From Lytechinus pictus (Eukaryota; Echinodermata; Echinoidea; Temnopleuroida; Toxopneustidae): a stretch of 64,000 nt of DNA. The stretch is taken from assembly GCF_037042905.1 (NCBI RefSeq), contig NC_087257.1, forward strand, positions 22,263,001 to 22,327,000, read 5' to 3'. Numbering within the stretch: the stretch's first letter is position 1; each line of letters opens with the position of its first letter. The notes under the pieces are model-generated. The model made no database searches. It was not told where the DNA came from and was given only the letters and a program-made list of their open reading frames with translations. This document shows positions 48,806-60,332 of the stretch, piece by piece. The position numbers and the translations under genes are program-made.

Positions 48806-51800
48806 ATGATGTCTCGGATAAAAGGAAGTTCTTGCTTTAATATGGGTCATATATTTTGGACGATCTGTTTCCTAGGGACAGTTCATCTTTGTTTCTCCAT
48901 CGAGACCGATTTCGAGGGGAACAGCAGGATCATCAATAGGAGACCAGTCCGACAAACTCTTAGTACGACCCTCGAAGATGCTCAGGAGTTTCTTCGTGTG
49001 TACAATGAGGAAGGGTCACTTGCCCTCTCTACCGCTTACGGAGTGATGTGGGATTACGAGGCTAATATAACGGATGAGAATGCAGAGAAAAATGTGAGAT
49101 TATTTTCTTCTCCTAACTCATTTTCACCCCTCATTCTCTAACCCCAACCTCACCCCTCTCTCCCCCAGCCCCCCTCCCCCCTCTCTCTCACTTTCGAATA
49201 CGTATCCTGCCACTCACTATATATTTCTATGTCATAATGGACAATGCAATGCTCTGTCATTGTGGTCATTCCAATTTGCATGATTTGCGAGTAATTATTA
49301 TAGTAACATAAGTGTAGGCCTACATGTAATAGGGGTAATATCATAATTTTAACGAGGGTATAGATAACGCCTTTTCAGTTAGCCGAGAGAAGATATTGCG
49401 GAATGAATATTAGTTTCAAGGTGAATTATAATAAAAATCGTGTATCGCAAAGTAATTTTTAGGCCTTTCGACTATTAATTGTCAGGTATTCAGATCAAAC
49501 CCAGGGAGCTTTTTCCTAGTTAAAAAAAAAAGAAAAGTGAGATAATACAAACACAATACACTTTAAAAGAAAAGTTTAAAAGACGTACATTCCGCCGAGG
49601 ATAAAATAATGACCTTTTTTGTATTTTCAGGCTGAGGCATCGCTCAAGTTGGCTCTATTTGACAAACGATCGGCAATTAAGGCCAAGGAATTCGACAACG
49701 TCGTTGCTGATTTCCCCGCCGAGGTCCAACGCCAGTTCAAGTTCATTCGTGACATCGGTATAGCTGCACTCGACAACGAAACCATCGAAGAGGTCAGTGA
49801 CGTAATGAGTCAACACATTTGAGGGGCAAGATCTGACGTATCGGGCAAAATTTATAAAAGGTTGCGAGCGAGCAAACATTTCGACGTTTTTTATTACAAA
49901 AATCCAATATTTGTGATAGATTTTGACAAAATACTCAGAAAATGATACCATATTTCACACTTCTGTCTTTCATTTCCTCTTTTTTTTCTTGGTCGTGTCT
50001 TGCCCTCTCCCCCACCTCAATCTGTACGCCACTGGAAGAGGCATTATAAGATGATCTGCGTAAATCACCACTTCATTGTTTCCAGGCTGAGACTGACCAG
50101 CTCGATAAAGCCCGATCAAGATATTTTAGGCAGACGTCAATTTACCTTAATAAGAATAATTAGGGCCGTCTGCACCATCCCTAGTTTTCAAATGAGCGCG
50201 CTATTTCTGATCCGGCAAATTATCCCGATCTGAACAATCTCGAGATTATTTGCAATGGAGACGCAATCATCGCGCTAGTTCGTAGGATTAATCTCGAGAT
50301 TGCAATCCCAAGTCAACTTGGGATTATTTGCAAAATGGCGCGCTATTTTACGAATTATCGCGCTAATTCGTAGGTGCAGACGCACTCGGGATTATTTATT
50401 CACGGCGTCAGACTATAATGCATCGATGCTTCGCTCGAGCAGGAATCGCTCTTCTTGCGATGGTGGCATGGTGGAGACGGGGTTTCTTGAATCTCGAGAT
50501 AATAATTTAATTATTCAACAGGCAGCATGGTGTTCTTTACACCGATGTCTTTGCAGTGTGGCTCCCTTCTAGAATTATTAAGACATTTTCGAAATATTCG
50601 AGGTGCATGGTTAGAGCGATGTCGGTAAAGGTAAAATGGTGTCGATCATAGCAGATGACCCGATCACCAGCTGAAGTGGTCTGATTGGCGCCGATAGTAT
50701 TAGATTGAGCCCGATCACATGCCGAACTGGACCGACTGGCGCCGATCACAGTAAAATGGCCCGATTACCTGCTGAAGAACTGAACTGGCGAGCCCTGATA
50801 ATATCTTGATCGGGTCCTATCGAGTATGGGAACTTAGCAGAAGGGTAAAATCAGATAGTTACAAAGGAAACACCGCCAAGGTGTGTCTTACTTAGACTCA
50901 ACAATGTTTTGGATGTAATTTAGGTTTTCATTGGCCTATCTCGCATTCGGGGAATGTGATTTTAGTATTTCAGGTGAGATACGCGCGGATCATCTTCTTA
51001 TTATTTGTGAACCATGCATTAATAATGAAATATATATATATATATTTATAATATATATATTATATATCATATATTTATATGTATATACAGTGCGTCCCAG
51101 AAAAAACGAAACCGAGATTTAGCGATGATTTATCATAACTTAATCACAAATACAATAGACAAATGACCTACCAATGTAAAGCTTAGAATCTCCTCTTTCA
51201 TCTGATATTACTTAGATTATTCCTCATTCACGCATGAGTGAGCAAAAACAATTTGAAGAAAGGATACCAAAAACTCATTTGGCGGGGGGTATCTGAATTT
51301 TAAAAAGAAAATCACATGCCTATAAAGTTCAATATCTGCTCTTTAATTTGATACCTTAATCACAAAAAATGGTCAAGAAGTAAAAAAGTTACGTTCCCTC
51401 GAAACAATGCTTGTATTTCCATAATTTCATTAAATAAACGTGTTTTCGCCGGTTTCCCACAGAAGATATCGCATGGTTAACAAAAGACTTCATGATCGTC
51501 AACAAAACGGAGTGTCGAGTCAATTTGAACGCTAGCCTGTAAAACCTCTTCATTTTATGAAATTATTGAAATTCAAGCCTTATTTCAAATAACCAGAACT
51601 TTCTTATTTCTTGACCATTTTCTGTAATTGAGGTATCAAATTAAAGAGCAGATATTGAACTTCTTAGAAATGTGGTTTTCTTTTTTAAACCCAGATACAG
51701 CCCGCCAAATGACTTTTTGGTATCCCCTCTTCAAATTGTTTTTGCTCACTCATGCGTAAATGAGAAATAATCTAAGTAATTTCAGATGAAAGAGTAGATT

Positions 51801-54800
51801 CTAAGCTTTACAATGGTAGGTCATTTGTCTATTGTATTTGTGATTAAATTTTGGTAAATCATCGATAAATCTCGGTTTCGTTTTTTGTGGGACGCACTGT
51901 ATATGTCTTTTGTTGTATTTTATTACAATTTTCATTGAAAAATCTCATGTCATCAAAGAAAATGAGCCGAGCTTTTATTCTTATTAAAATATACTTTTCG
52001 CGTGTTCTTTTTCTGCCTTAGATTTCATTTTCCTTTAAAATCATTTCTTTGGAGGGGATGGATCATTGTCAGCAACTGTGAAAACAGTTTGATACACCAT
52101 GGACCCTACACGAACTTCCCCTTCTAAAGGAAACACAGTAATCGGTGACAGCTGAGTTTTGGCGAAACTATTTATATGCATTTCGTTCCATTGGTTCCAT
52201 TTCAGTTTGAATTCATTGGACGTTTCATTTTTTTTATTTTTCATGACTGTATTCTTTTCTTTCTCATTATGCTCCCCTTTAACTACCTCAGGCGATGGTT
52301 CGTTTAGGCTCCACTACACTTCACTACTATACCGCTACCCTCCGCTCCACCTATCCGAACATAGGTTTGGTGGACACCATGACTGCAATGGTGGAGCGGA
52401 GGGTAGCGGTAGTAAAGTGTATAGTGGAGCCTATACGAACCATCTCCTGAGGCACCCTTTAACTAACATTCATCAAGCATTTTTAGCATTCATAAGTCAA
52501 CAGCTGGCAATCTGTTTCACATTGGAATGGTTAACCAGTGGAAGCCACAAGGGAAAAGATTGATGGAATTTGAAATGTAGAAATTAACCAGATTGATTGA
52601 CTTTTCAGTACTTTCAAACTTAAATATTTAATTGCCTTCTTTTCTATTAAAAGAATACTAGACTGACCGCTGCCCTTGTTCAATATTTGTTTCCATACTA
52701 TTTTTATTGGCCAAAGTGACCTGTATTCATGTTCCGTTTAAAGTTGAAGTCAACTTCAAATCTCATTGGGGCCATCTTTAGAGCCAAAATCATGTTTATG
52801 AAAAAGTATGTAATAGTTTATCATTCATGCCTTAATTTTAGCATCAAATTTTTCAACAGCAGGCAAAGAGCCCCCTAGCTTCGATGAGTTTGAACTATTA
52901 TTGGTTTTGGGACTATTTTTATAACAGTTTTCGTATATTCTTTAAACCCAAAACACTCTTGAAAATGGATTGGTTTAAAATAGCAATTGTGATGAATATG
53001 TCCGACAAAAAATGGCTAAATTAACAAAATTGGTTAGAATCTACGATAATTTTGGTTGAACAATTTTATCGATGTGATAATGTTCACCAGTTGACAGATT
53101 ATTTTGACCTGGCCCCGTAGCACAAAGATTAGCGAATAATCGCTAAATGAATTGGCCTATCAGGATCGCCGTTATATGCGTAGACTGACTAGGAACCAAT
53201 CAGAATCCGTCTTTCAAATTAGCGGTTAATCGCTTACCTTTGCGTTACGTCGGAGCCCATGCAGGCCTGTTTAAAAGTGTACTGTATCTGTACATCCATT
53301 CCTTCATAATTGTTGTTATATTTGCTTTAACAGTATGATGGAATTATGGCAAAACTAACTGACAATTTCAGTACGACCAAGATATGCAAGCCCGACAATG
53401 ATTCGTACTGTCTCTATTTAGATCCTGGTGAGTATCGGGTAAAGTTCACTGGGACAACTTCAGAGTCGGAGTTTTAAGGGTGCTAATTACTTCCGAAAGA
53501 GTAAACAACAAAGAAAAGGGTTATCAGTACAAAATGAAGACCATTTCGTCTCCCAAAAGATGGACAAGGCCCACCTCCCCCCAAAAAAAGTCATCGCGAC
53601 ATTTTACGCCCCCCCCCCCAGTTTATCCGCGCCTGAACTCCTCCGGGAAGACATCTCCCTCGGTACCTCAACGATTTGCCCTTGAAGAAGATGGGGAGAC
53701 AAGTATAGGCTTGCTCAGGAAAAATAATGGTATGGACAATTTTCCGGGTATGGGCTGTAACCCCCCCCCCCCCCTCTCCCCCGGGAGGTTATCATATCAT
53801 GGTAAAGAGTTAGGGGGGAATCGATTTGAAACGTGAATACTTCTGAATCATTCAGCATCTTCAATTTGTGTGTGTGTGGTTAATGGTAATAATACATTGC
53901 AAAAACACCGATGTTGTCAACCCAGTATTTAAATGCATGTATAAAAAATATGGCGTAAAAATAGGGGAATTGGGGCCATGGGCCCTCCCCCTCCTTTCCA
54001 GAATAATTTTCAGGACAAATAAAAAAAAAGGGAAAAACAAAGAAAGAAAAGGAAAGGAATAATTCTGCATCATGTTTGCCCCTTCTTTCTTCCCCTCACC
54101 TTTTTTTTATATATCTTTACCATCTTCTGCTTACGTAACTCTTACCCCTCTTTCTCCTTTCTTCCCTTCTTTCCTCATTGTAATAGGTCTCGAGTCCATC
54201 TTGGCTTCGTCAAGAGACTGGGAAGAGAGATTATGGGCATGGAAAGGTTTCCGCGATGCAGTGGGAATACCCAATAAACCCCTCTACACAAAATACGTCA
54301 CACTTGCCAACCAAGGGGCGAGGGCAAGCGGTAAGAAATAATATTTCGACAGATTGCATCAGAGAGAAAATTGTTAAATGAAGCAAAGGAAGTCGCGATT
54401 GCACAGACATCCAACATGAATGTTTGTCTCCAACTTCCCTGTTACCAACACATGTATGTCCTCATGCACACACACACACCCACACCCTCGCACACACACA
54501 ATACACCACTCTCAAACACACACCAAGTAACCGAGCATCCTTACACACATGTTGCAAGTTAGACTCGCATTTTTGGTGGCAGCGGTGGGATGTGGCATAT
54601 TTTTTTTCTTTTAAATAGCCAGCGGGATGCATTGTTTCCTCATAGGTGAAGGGCAATGCTCGGAATATTTGTGCATGTTCAGAATGTCGTGATCAATTAA
54701 TGAGAAAGAAAGTATTGATGCTTGAAATTATTCATTTGTTCAGTTCTTCCGTTTTCTGTGTTTGGGGTTTGTGTTGCATCTTTTACCCCCTAAAATCTTA

Positions 54801-55842
54801 ATTACAATACACCATATATTGGGTTGAATACATCCGATCTAATTACTGATGGACTCTTATTGGTCCAACACTACCATGGCTAACCCAATTTGGACTAACT
54901 ATATGGTCTCATATTCACTTGGTCTAATTTGTAGTAGGTCCATGGTCTGTCATTAAGTCTGATGCCCAAATGGCAGAATGTCCACTTCGTCTATACATGG
55001 ACCTACTAGTTTGCTAGTAGGTCCATGGTCTATACTAGGCTTTGTCAAATAAAAATCTAGGTCGTAAAACGGTTATTCAAAATATAGCCTTAGTGCAATT
55101 AGACCAAGTGGATGTTAGACGGAATTTGTTTAGTTTAAAGCAGACAAACTGTGATAAGCCAGATAAGATGACAAAGAGTGAAAGAATGTGCATATTAAGT
55201 TTTTTCACATAAGTATAATTTGCCCAGACAAGTACCCGTGATTATCAACTCGGGTATGTATAACTATTCCAGATGTATGCCGTTGACCGAGTGTCAATTC
55301 AGATGGGAAACGCTTAAATATACTTTAAAGGCAAAAGTTAGGTTATAGAGTTCAATGAACCAACTAACATGTTTACTCACTAACCACGCCTTAGGGTACG
55401 AGGACCAAGGTCATTATTGGAGGGCCGAGTACGGTGATGACATCGAAGAAAAGGTTTATGAGATGTACAATGACATCTTGCCTCTTTACAAGCAACTTCA
55501 TGCATATGTGAGGAGAAGGCTTCATGGGGTGTTCGGTGACAATATCGATGTGAATGGAGGGCATCTTCCTGCTAACGTTCTTGGTACGTCGGTTTTCCTC
55601 TAAAATTCCGGAGTTTGTTCGTTTTGCTGTATAACTTAGTCATGAAGTCATGAGACATATGTCATTTGAATTGCATTTATGAATATTATTCTACAATGCG
55701 ATAATCAACTATGTATATTGTGTGATGTTATTGTGGAAAATAATTTAAATAAAATTCGATGGGTCTAGAGAAGGATCTGTAGAAGGGTTTAGATTTAATG
55801 AAAGTGATGATAATAATTATGTTGATGACATTCACAATATTA

Positions 55843-55898
<56 letters not shown>

Positions 55899-56664
55899 AA
55901 GTTATACATGTACATGAGGCATGGCGGCTTGTCATTGTTCAAAACCCACCTTCACCCGACGAAGGAAATTATAATTGGAATAGTGTCGAAAATCTGTCTA
56001 TCTGACGGTCAATCGGATCGGGGTCGCCCTAGCCACTAACCCGTCTCTGTGGTCTAGTGGTTAAGGCACCGGCGTTCAAAGCTGGGGTCCGGGTTCGATT
56101 CCCGACAGAGACATTTTTTCGGCATCACCAATTTTTCCAAAGGGTAGATAGCTCTGGGGAACCTTGATTTAAGCTACGCCTACCATTGTTCTCTTCATCC
56201 ATTTCTTTACAATATATATATATATCTACCAAACTTTTTTTTCAAGGCCCTTAAAATAATGCTATGATGCTCAGCTTGTTGTAGCCTATATGTATTCATT
56301 ATCAAGCGGGTAAAGAGTGGCAATGAGAGATCAGAGTAAACATATTTTCAAAGATCATTTTATCATGACTATCAACAATTTATTCTATTTCTTTGTAGGT
56401 GTAACATGAAGTTTGAGCTGAACAACTTATTTGTGATTGTGTTGACCTAACTTTTGTAGTGTCTTATTCGATATCAAATGGGTACTAGTTCATTTGTATT
56501 TTTTATTTTCATTTTTAGGTGATATGTGGGGTCGTTTCTGGGACAAGATGTATCCCATGGTTGTACCCTACCCGGATCGCCCAAGTGTAGATGTAACCGA
56601 GGCTATGGTGGAAAAGGTATGTAATATCTCTAATTGGCTGATAAACACACACACATACCCACAC

Positions 56665-56719
<55 letters not shown>

Positions 56720-59700
56720 TTCGGGAATACTATCCTTGTATAGAGTGCTCGATGTCCTTTACAGGAAGAGCTTTGAATAATAAACACAAGTTCACAAGGT
56801 TGACTGGAGGTTCATCAAATTTAATTGCAACTCTGAGTTTCACGCAACCTACGTGAGGTGCGATCTTCAGGCAACTGATAAAACATTTCAATACCATTGA
56901 ACAATGCATGTCGCGATCGCGCGAAGCGCGTTACACCAAACACGCACATACTGGGCGCAGGAAACTAGGTAACCAGTGCGCGCTGAGGTTTTTATAATTT
57001 GAATGTTTTTCAAATAATCGATACTCCGCGATTAATCGATAATTAGATGAGATGCCATAGAATTGATAATAATGAAAGTGAAAATGAAAATTATGTCTAT
57101 AAAGGCTGCATCACTAGTATTGGTGATGTCACTGCATTATACGATGTGCGTGCATGGTGATTACGGAAGATTGTCTTTGAAATTGCATAACTTGAACTTG
57201 TTTTGGTGGCGGCATTTCGAAACGAGTTCTGTGCGTTTGTTCAGCAGTGACTGCTTATCAGCGTTAATAATGAGAAGTTTTTCGGTGAGGCACAGGTCAC
57301 ATCTCTTTGTCTCGTTGGCACTGGCGTAAATCCCGGGGGGGATGGGGGGATATATCCCCCCCACTTTTCGAGGAGGGGGGGATGGCCTGTACAAACATCC
57401 CCCCCACTTTTTACGAAAGAAATGAAAAAATAATCACAAGAGATAATTGTTTTATTGGTGAATATTCTTCCTAAAATACCGCTTAACAAATAAAACAATA
57501 TTATTGAATCATAAAATGCAAATAAAGAGCCAGTTTACCATTTCCAAACGAAATACCTATGTCCTTATTATAACATTGAAGAGAAACCCCCGTTTCTTCC
57601 AATTCATCAATGTTAGGGTCTTTGGAAGGGATTAAGATGGAATGTCAAAAAAATATGAATGTAATCTCTAATAAAACCATTAAACCATCATGGGGTAAAA
57701 AAGATAATAATATTGGAGGGGTATTTGCCATATGGACATACAGTGGCGTAACTACGGGGGACATGGGGGGCACATCCCCCCCCCCCCCATCGGCTGACCA
57801 AAAAAAAACGGAGAAAGGGGGAAAAGGAGAAAAGAGGGAGAAAGGAAGAGAAACATAGTGAAAGAAGAAAATATTATTCATTATAATATTATATTATATT
57901 ATAATTATGTTATGTTACATTACATAAGAAACATTTTTATCATAACTTTATGATTTGCCCAGGGCCTACGTCTTCATTGTTCCTGGTGCTCCCACTGTCT
58001 GTTTAACGAGATATATAATCCTGTTGTACTAAAACATCCCGTTTACAAGTCAATACAAACCAAATATATTTCCTAGCACTTGAGTTTAATATCATTGTTT
58101 TATGTAGTGACATATATGCTTCTTTTTCATGTCTCAAAAAGTGATTGCCCCATGTTAAGGTCTTCGTATATATGAAACATTTCCTGTCCGTGATTACGTT
58201 CGCATTAGTGGATTGGTGAGATATGTCTGCTCTTCATGAATTCCCCAAATCAGTCCTTAAAATGTCCCTTCTTCTGATCTGAATATCAAAAAATTTCAGC
58301 TCGCGCTTCGCGCTCGCATCATTTGGTTAATGAAATACGTAGGGTCCTAGTTAATTCCTACAAAGAAACCTTAGAATGCCCCACTTCAGGTCTGAATTAT
58401 CTAAATTTTCAGCTCGCGCTTCGCGCTCGCATCGTTTAGCCAGACAGGTACCTATCATAATTACACAAATTTGATTATAATGTCCCTTTTTAGGTGTGAA
58501 TATGAAAAAAATTCAGCTCGCGCTTCGCGCTCGCATTATTTGATCAGTGAGATACATATCCGTTTAATGACATTGTCCTTAAGTTGTCTCTATTAGGTCA
58601 GTATAACTGGCAACTGAGCGCGCTCACTAGCGCACTCACTCAGTGATTTAAAAAAATTGCTGGTGCCCCCCCCCCCCAATGCCGTGACCCACGGTACGCC
58701 ACTGTGGACATATCAATGACAATTCCTTGCATATCTAAAAACATGATTGCAAAAAATGCCAAAATATTTCAGTCATCCCCCCCCCCCACCCATCAACACG
58801 GATTTACGCCAGTGCTCGTTGGAGTATGCTTGCGCATGGCTGGCGATGGACCACTTGATGGTATACGTCGTGTCGCATCGTTTCAGGTCCCAGATGAACT
58901 TCGACAGTAGATGACGTTGGTAGCCAGCAGCTCGGCCTCAAAATCACCATCAGCTGTAACCTCAAGATCGTGAACTTCCTCGACGTCACTCTCAACTTGA
59001 ACAACGGCAAGTTCTACCCGTACCGGAAGCCAAATGACCAACCCATGTACGTTCACAAACAATCCAACCATCCACCATCAATCATCAAGAACCTACCAGC
59101 TTCCGTAAGCAGACGAGTGTCAAATATCTCCTGTGATGAAGAGACCTTCAAGAAAGCCGCTCCAATGTATGACAACGCCCTGAGATCCAGTGGATACGCT
59201 GATAGCCTGTCCTACACGAATGACCAACCAAGACGGAAAAGAAAAAACAGGCAGCGTAATATCATCTGGTTCAACCCACCATTCAGCAAGAACGTATCAA
59301 CCAATATCGGCTGCATCTTCTTAAAGCTGGTCGACAAACACTTCCCAAAGAAATCCAAACTCAATCGCATCTTCAATAGAAACACGCTCAAAGTGAGTTA
59401 CAGCTGCATGCCGAACGTCGCCAGCATCATCAAAACTCACAACAAGCAAGCCCTGAAGGTAGACAATAAGTCAAACAGCAAAACGTGCAACTGCCGGAAA
59501 AAAGACCTCTGCCCTCTCCAAGGGAATTGCTTGGCTACCAACGTCATCTACAACGCGGAAGTAACAACCCCAGACAAGAGGATGACCTACATTGGCCTCA
59601 CGGAGCCCCCCTTCAAGTCCAGATACTATAACCACCTCCAATCCTTCCGACACGAACGGTACCAGAACAGCACGGAACTGTCGAAGTTCATCTGGGACCT

Positions 59701-60301
59701 GAAACGATGCGACACGACGTATACCATCAAGTGGTCCATCGCCAGCCATGCGCAAGCATACTCCAACGAGACAAAGAGATGTGACCTGTGCCTCACCGAA
59801 AAACTTCTCATTATGAACGCTGATAAGCAGTCACTGCTGAACAAACGCCCAGAACTCGTTTCGAAATGCCGCCACCAAAACAAGTTCAAGTTATGCAATT
59901 TCAAAGACAATCTTCCGTAATCACCATGCACGCACATCGTATAATGCAGTGACATCACCAATACTAGTGATGCAGCCTTTATAGACATAATTTTCATTTT
60001 CACTTTCATTATTATCAATTCTATGGCATCTCATCTAATTATCGATTAATCGCGGAGTATCGATTATTTGAAAAACATTCAAATTATAAAAACCTCAGCG
60101 CGCACTGGTTACCTAGTTTCCTGCGCCCAGTATGTGCGTGTTTGGTGTAACGCGCTTCGCGCGATCGCGACATGCATTGTTCAATGGTATTGAAATGTTT
60201 TATCAGTTGCCTGAAGATCGCACCTCACGTAGGTTGCGTGAAACTCAGAGTTGCAATTAAATTTGATGAACCTCCAGTCAACCTTGTGAACTTGTGTTTA
60301 T

Positions 60302-60332
<31 letters not shown>

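Larger units (their letters stand above)
56777..60304. mobile_element. Penelope-like retroelement with an inverted partial copy at its left end
   Basis: The right part (58910-60304) is the 3' portion of the element in plus orientation. The left part is its 3' end in inverse orientation: 56777-57318 plus 58823-58909 is the reverse complement of about 59686-60304. Both end at ATAATAAACAC against TA repeats. The arms differ at only a few bases, so the event looks recent. The left arm is broken by a hAT-like element at 57319-58814. Partial inverted copies beside a truncated body are a known habit of Penelope-like elements. The whole lies in the sixth ACE-like intron. Confidence 0.8.

Noticed and set aside
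50085-50130. Possible extra ACE-like exon after TTTCCAG ([10 protein letters not shown])
   Set aside because: The exons at 49631-49792 and 53334-53427 join directly in phase and in family order; this piece is the left end of an inverted-repeat element.
53480-53836. 118-codon frame with proline-rich segments
   Set aside because: Crosses poly-C runs in an ACE-like intron; no domain and no splice fit.
59626-60018. 130-codon minus-strand frame and its twin at 57063-57329
   Set aside because: Both are the antisense of the GIY-YIG region and exist twice only because that region is inverted and repeated.
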